The notes under the pieces are model-generated. The model saw only the letters and a program-made list of their open reading frames with translations, was not told the origin of the DNA and ran no database searches. A program made the translations under genes and the position numbers. A DNA stretch of 44,378 nt from Clostridia bacterium (GTDB lineage Bacteria > Bacillota > Clostridia > Oscillospirales > CAG-272). Below, piece after piece: positions 41,823-44,378 of this stretch (position 1 is the first letter of the stretch; every line of letters starts with the position of its first letter). The DNA lies in contig JAFVXI010000001.1 in NCBI GenBank assembly GCA_017501245.1, forward strand, positions 1 to 44,378. The letters run 5' to 3'.

Positions 41823-43192
41823 TGAAAAAGCTGTTTAAGAAAAACGAGATCTATACCGTAAGGATAGAGGACATAACCGACCTCGGCTTCGGCGTCGGGC
41901 ATATAGAGGGCTGTGCGATCTTCGTCGCCGACACGGTGATGGGCGACCTCGTGCGTGTGTCGATCATCAAGGTCAACTCGGGCTACCTCGTCGGACGCAT
42001 GATCGAGCTGATCGAGGCGAGCGAGGCGAGATGCACGTCGAGATGCACGGAGAGCGGCTGCCGCTCCTGCGCCTACAAAAACATCTCTTATAGCGATGAG
42101 GCTCTCAAAAAGGAGGAGGGCGTGCGCCGCCTCTTCTCACGCCGTGAGCTTTCCGTCCCAGTGGCTAAGATCATCACCTCTCCCGCCGAGACGAGATACA
42201 GAAACAAGGCTCAGTATCCGATAGCGAGGGTCGGCGGCAGATATACCGTCGGCTTCTATGCTCCGAAGAGCCACAGGGTCTGCCCGATAGAGGACTGCCC
42301 CCTGACGCCCGAGGTTTTTTCCGAGATAGTGGCACTCTGCCTCTCGCACTTTGAAAAGCACTCGCTCAGCGTCTATAACGAAGAGTCGGGCGAGGGTCTC
42401 CTCAGGCATATCTATCTGAGGCGAGGCGAGGTTACGGGCGAGATATTGCTAACAATAGTTGTCACATCCTTTGCTTTTCCCCACGCTGATGAGCTTGTAG
42501 CCTCTGTGAGAGAGCGCTTTCCACAGGTCGTCGGTATACTCCTTAACAAAAACTCCGAGGCAACAAACGTAATCCTCGGCGATGAATATAAGACGCTCTA
42601 TGGCGTGCCTTACATCTTTGACGTCCTCGCCGGCGTCAGGCTGAAGATAACGGCACAGTCCTTCTATCAGGTAAACCGCACTGCCTGCGAGCTTTTGTAC
42701 GCCAAGGCACGTGACCTTGCCGCTCCCACCAAGGCGGACACCGTCCTTGACCTCTATTGCGGAGCCGGTTCCATCGGTCTTTCCATGGCTCGTGATGCGG
42801 GCGAGGTCATCGGCATTGAGATCGTCGAAAGTGCCGTCGAGTGCGCTAAGGAAAATGCAGTGGCAAACGGCATCACCAACGCAAGCTTCTTCACCGGCGA
42901 TGCGGCAAACACCGAGCGCCTGCTCGAGGCGGCAGAGCGTAAAATAGGCAAAAGGATCGACCCCGACGTCGTCATCCTCGACCCGCCACGTGCGGGCTGC
43001 GCTCCCGAGCTACTCAGCTTCGTCGCTTCAAGAGAGCCTAAGCGCATAGTATATATATCCTGCAATCCCAAGACCCTCGCAAGAGATGCGGAGCTCCTCG
43101 CCGCCCTCGGCTATAAGGCGGATACGGTGTATCCGGTGGATATGTTTCCGATGACGGGGCACGTCGAGTCTGTCGTGTGTCTCACACGATGA
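41822..43192 (+). CDS. rlmD: 23S rRNA (uracil-5-)-methyltransferase, RlmD/RlmCD type
   Basis: An S-adenosylmethionine-dependent m5U methyltransferase of the TrmA/RumA family, 456 residues. An N-terminal TRAM RNA-binding domain (1-62) is followed by cysteines of the Fe-S site (C71, C75, C80, C83 and C154), YRNKAQYP (126-133), the SAM loop DLYCGAGSIGL, DPPRAGC and the catalytic SCNPKTLARD. The exact uridine target, U1939 or U747 or both, cannot be decided. The GTG start overlaps the araC-type stop by one base; pairing with an AraC regulator is unusual. A mini-hairpin array begins 12 bp downstream. Confidence 0.9.
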   Translation: MKKLFKKNEIYTVRIEDITDLGFGVGHIEGCAIFVADTVMGDLVRVSIIKVNSGYLVGRMIELIEASEARCTSRCTESGCRSCAYKNISYSDEALKKEEGVRRLFSRRELSVPVAKIITSPAETRYRNKAQYPIARVGGRYTVGFYAPKSHRVCPIEDCPLTPEVFSEIVALCLSHFEKHSLSVYNEESGEGLLRHIYLRRGEVTGEILLTIVVTSFAFPHADELVASVRERFPQVVGILLNKNSEATNVILGDEYKTLYGVPYIFDVLAGVRLKITAQSFYQVNRTACELLYAKARDLAAPTKADTVLDLYCGAGSIGLSMARDAGEVIGIEIVESAVECAKENAVANGITNASFFTGDAANTERLLEAAERKIGKRIDPDVVILDPPRAGCAPELLSFVASREPKRIVYISCNPKTLARDAELLAALGYKADTVYPVDMFPMTGHVESVVCLTR

Positions 43193-43204
43193 CTCGACAA
43201 CTAA

Positions 43205-43407
43205 GTTCGCCTGCGGCGAGTGAAGTTTTCCCAGGAAAGTGAAGTTGCCTTCGGCAGTGAAGTTTGCGCCACGAGTGGCGCAAGTGATGATTAGTTTAGG
43301 GCGAACTTAACTTCACTTTGCGACGAAGGAGCAAAACTTCACTGTGAGCGTAGCGAACAACTTCACTACGAGCGAGAGCGAGTAACTTCACCCAATCTGA
43401 CTTCACC
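43205..43407 (+). repeat. Mini-hairpin array with AGTGAAGTT linkers that invert halfway
   Basis: AGTGAAGTT occurs at 43219, 43238 and 43256. After a break near 43285-43305 its complement AACTTCACT occurs at 43309, 43335 and 43359, and variants at 43384 and 43400. Between linkers lie small inverted repeats of different sequence: TCGCCTGCGGCGA, TTTCCCAGGAAA, TGCCTTCGGCA, TTGCGCCACGAGTGGCGCAA and TTTGC/GCAAA. The whole region can fold back on itself. It separates rlmD from the four-helix-bundle gene. Confidence 0.85.
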
Positions 43408-43430
43408 AAACACCAAAAAGGAGAACAATA

Positions 43431-43784
43431 ATGAAAGATTCCGAATTGCGCACAAGAGCAAAAGCTCTTGCTTTAGATATCATTTCTGTCTGTGATGAGG
43501 TGGATACACGCAAAGGCAGAGGTGTACTTGTCAATCAAATTGTAAGGAGTGCAACCTCTATCGGCGCAAATATTTACGAAGCGAACTATGCTGCAAGTAA
43601 AGCAGATTTTATCAATAAATTTCATATTGCCCTTAAAGAGTGCGGTGAAACTGAATATTGGATTGAAATGCTTGTTGGCTCCAATGCAATTAGCGAGCAA
43701 ATCGCAAAAGACCTTTTGCAGGAATGCGGTGTCATTCGCCGTATGCTTGTCAAATCTATCACCACCGCAAAGGAAAACGCATAG
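43431..43784 (+). CDS. Four-helix-bundle protein (S23/Avd-like, PF05635)
   Basis: A 117-residue all-helical protein matching the family found in 23S rRNA intervening sequences and related to the Avd accessory protein of diversity-generating retroelements. Landmarks are RTRAKALALDIISVCDE, NQIVRSATSIGANIYEA, AASKADFINKFHIALKE and ETEYWIEML. These proteins form pentameric, positively charged barrels in Avd. No reverse transcriptase or template/variable repeat is within the window. AAAAGGAG lies 8 nt before the ATG. The gene is visibly more AT-rich than the neighbouring genes and follows a hairpin array, which suggests acquisition as a cassette. Confidence 0.88.
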   Translation: MKDSELRTRAKALALDIISVCDEVDTRKGRGVLVNQIVRSATSIGANIYEANYAASKADFINKFHIALKECGETEYWIEMLVGSNAISEQIAKDLLQECGVIRRMLVKSITTAKENA

Positions 43785-43862
43785 GGACAAATAATGATTT
43801 TTGAGCATATCTCAAAATACGTTTTACAGCAGTTTAGTAAACAAGACGAAAGGAGCAGCACA

Positions 43863-44378
43863 TTGAAAGAAGAAAAGAACATTATAGAAGCAATATCTGA
43901 AACCATTGCAAATGCTGTCGGTGATGAAGCTTTTACTCTGCCGCTTGCAGCTTGGCAAACAAACGGCTTGCAATCGGGCGAAATCAATGCTGCTTATGTT
44001 GAGGAGATCAAGGAGTATCAAGCTTCGCCCACTTCGCCTTGCAATAAGGCTACTGCACTCAAACTCTTAAAGCGTTTTGCTCGCAAGGATTTTCGCGACT
44101 TTTGGACTACGCCTGTTCTCGAATACCTTCCTGCCGTTAGTGAAGGTACGATGAAGCTGTGCGAAACTGTTTATCCGCACGATGAGGCGATATGCTATGC
44201 AAAAAAGTTAATTGCAACGCTTTCGGTTAAAGAATTGGCAAAAGATTTTCTCTACGGTGTCGCACATAATGCGCCCGAATACAGAACAGCACTTGCTTGC
44301 TACTACTATATTAAAAACTTACCCGATCATGAATTTGAGAAAAAATACGTCGGATCGGTAGTCGGCAAGGACGGTGAA
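43863..44378 (+). CDS. Unrecognised protein, 3' end outside the window
   Basis: An open frame of 172 codons begins at TTG behind AAAGGAG (43849-43855) and has no stop before the window edge. The product (MKEEKNIIEAISETIANAVG...) is predicted helical, contains no membrane span, and shows segments such as LKLLKRFARKDFRDFW and CYYYIKNLPDHEFEKKY. I do not recognise a family. Codon use (many GCT, CTT, TTA and GAA) matches the preceding four-helix-bundle gene and differs from the GC-ending codons used upstream, so the two probably arrived together. The 78-bp gap between them has no promoter, so co-transcription is likely. Confidence 0.7.
   Translation, partial: MKEEKNIIEAISETIANAVGDEAFTLPLAAWQTNGLQSGEINAAYVEEIKEYQASPTSPCNKATALKLLKRFARKDFRDFWTTPVLEYLPAVSEGTMKLCETVYPHDEAICYAKKLIATLSVKELAKDFLYGVAHNAPEYRTALACYYYIKNLPDHEFEKKYVGSVVGKDGE

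Noticed and set aside
43205-43407. CRISPR array
   Set aside because: Repeats are only 9 bp, invert halfway, and the intervening segments are self-complementary rather than unique spacers; no cas gene is present.

Overview
The window reads as a chromosomal segment of an uncultured, fairly GC-rich Firmicutes bacterium of the class Clostridia, probably gut-associated. The basis is inference from gene content: rimP-nusA-ylxR-ylxQ-infB order, type II pantothenate kinase, type III glutamine synthetase, a DUF6062 protein, a BspA-like leucine-rich-repeat lipoprotein with InlB-type repeats, AAGGAGG-type ribosome binding sites, several GTG/TTG starts, and near-consensus TTGACA-17-TATAAT promoters. No phage, transposase, CRISPR array or rRNA was seen.

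Layout. 1-200: two tRNA genes on the minus strand behind a perfect promoter. 250-1013: a monocistronic Lit/DUF1461 membrane protein. 1196-1900: a minus-strand flavoprotein. 2082-5045: an operon of MutS-like ATPase, pantothenate kinase and CBS protein. 5125-12138: a giant repeat protein of about 2,300 residues with a C-terminal membrane span, split near its start by one in-frame TAA. 12226-12420: a small charged protein. 12541-17907: the transcription/translation operon rimP-nusA-ylxR-ylxQ-infB, with a hairpin in its leader. 17921-18190: a mini-hairpin repeat array and terminators. 18297-23402: a 1,671-residue surface lipoprotein on the minus strand.

23468-24714: an OGG-type glycosylase (minus) and a DUF6062 gene (plus) fire from overlapping divergent promoters that share one -10 region. 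24715-27793: DUF6062 and a membrane-spanning YhaN/SMC-like ATPase. 28055-30932: a ribokinase-fold protein with a degraded active site, an alpha/beta hydrolase and miaA. 31086-37071: galactokinase-family protein, recA, recX, an ABC exporter and azlCD, all on the plus strand. 37314-39483: type III glutamine synthetase (minus). 39530-40716: a DEDDh exonuclease. 40915-43192: an AraC regulator overlapping an RlmD-type methyltransferase.

43205-44378 looks different from the rest. An array of mini-hairpins joined by AGTGAAGTT, then by its reverse complement, is followed by a four-helix-bundle (S23/Avd-like) gene and an unrecognised gene running off the edge. Both genes are visibly more AT-rich than the neighbouring genes. 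The array at 17921-18027 has the same build with a different linker.

The observations most worth following are the in-frame stop in the giant repeat gene, the two mini-hairpin arrays (one with a four-helix-bundle gene), the shared-core divergent promoter, the likely pseudokinase, and the four-cysteine insertion in the OGG homologue.
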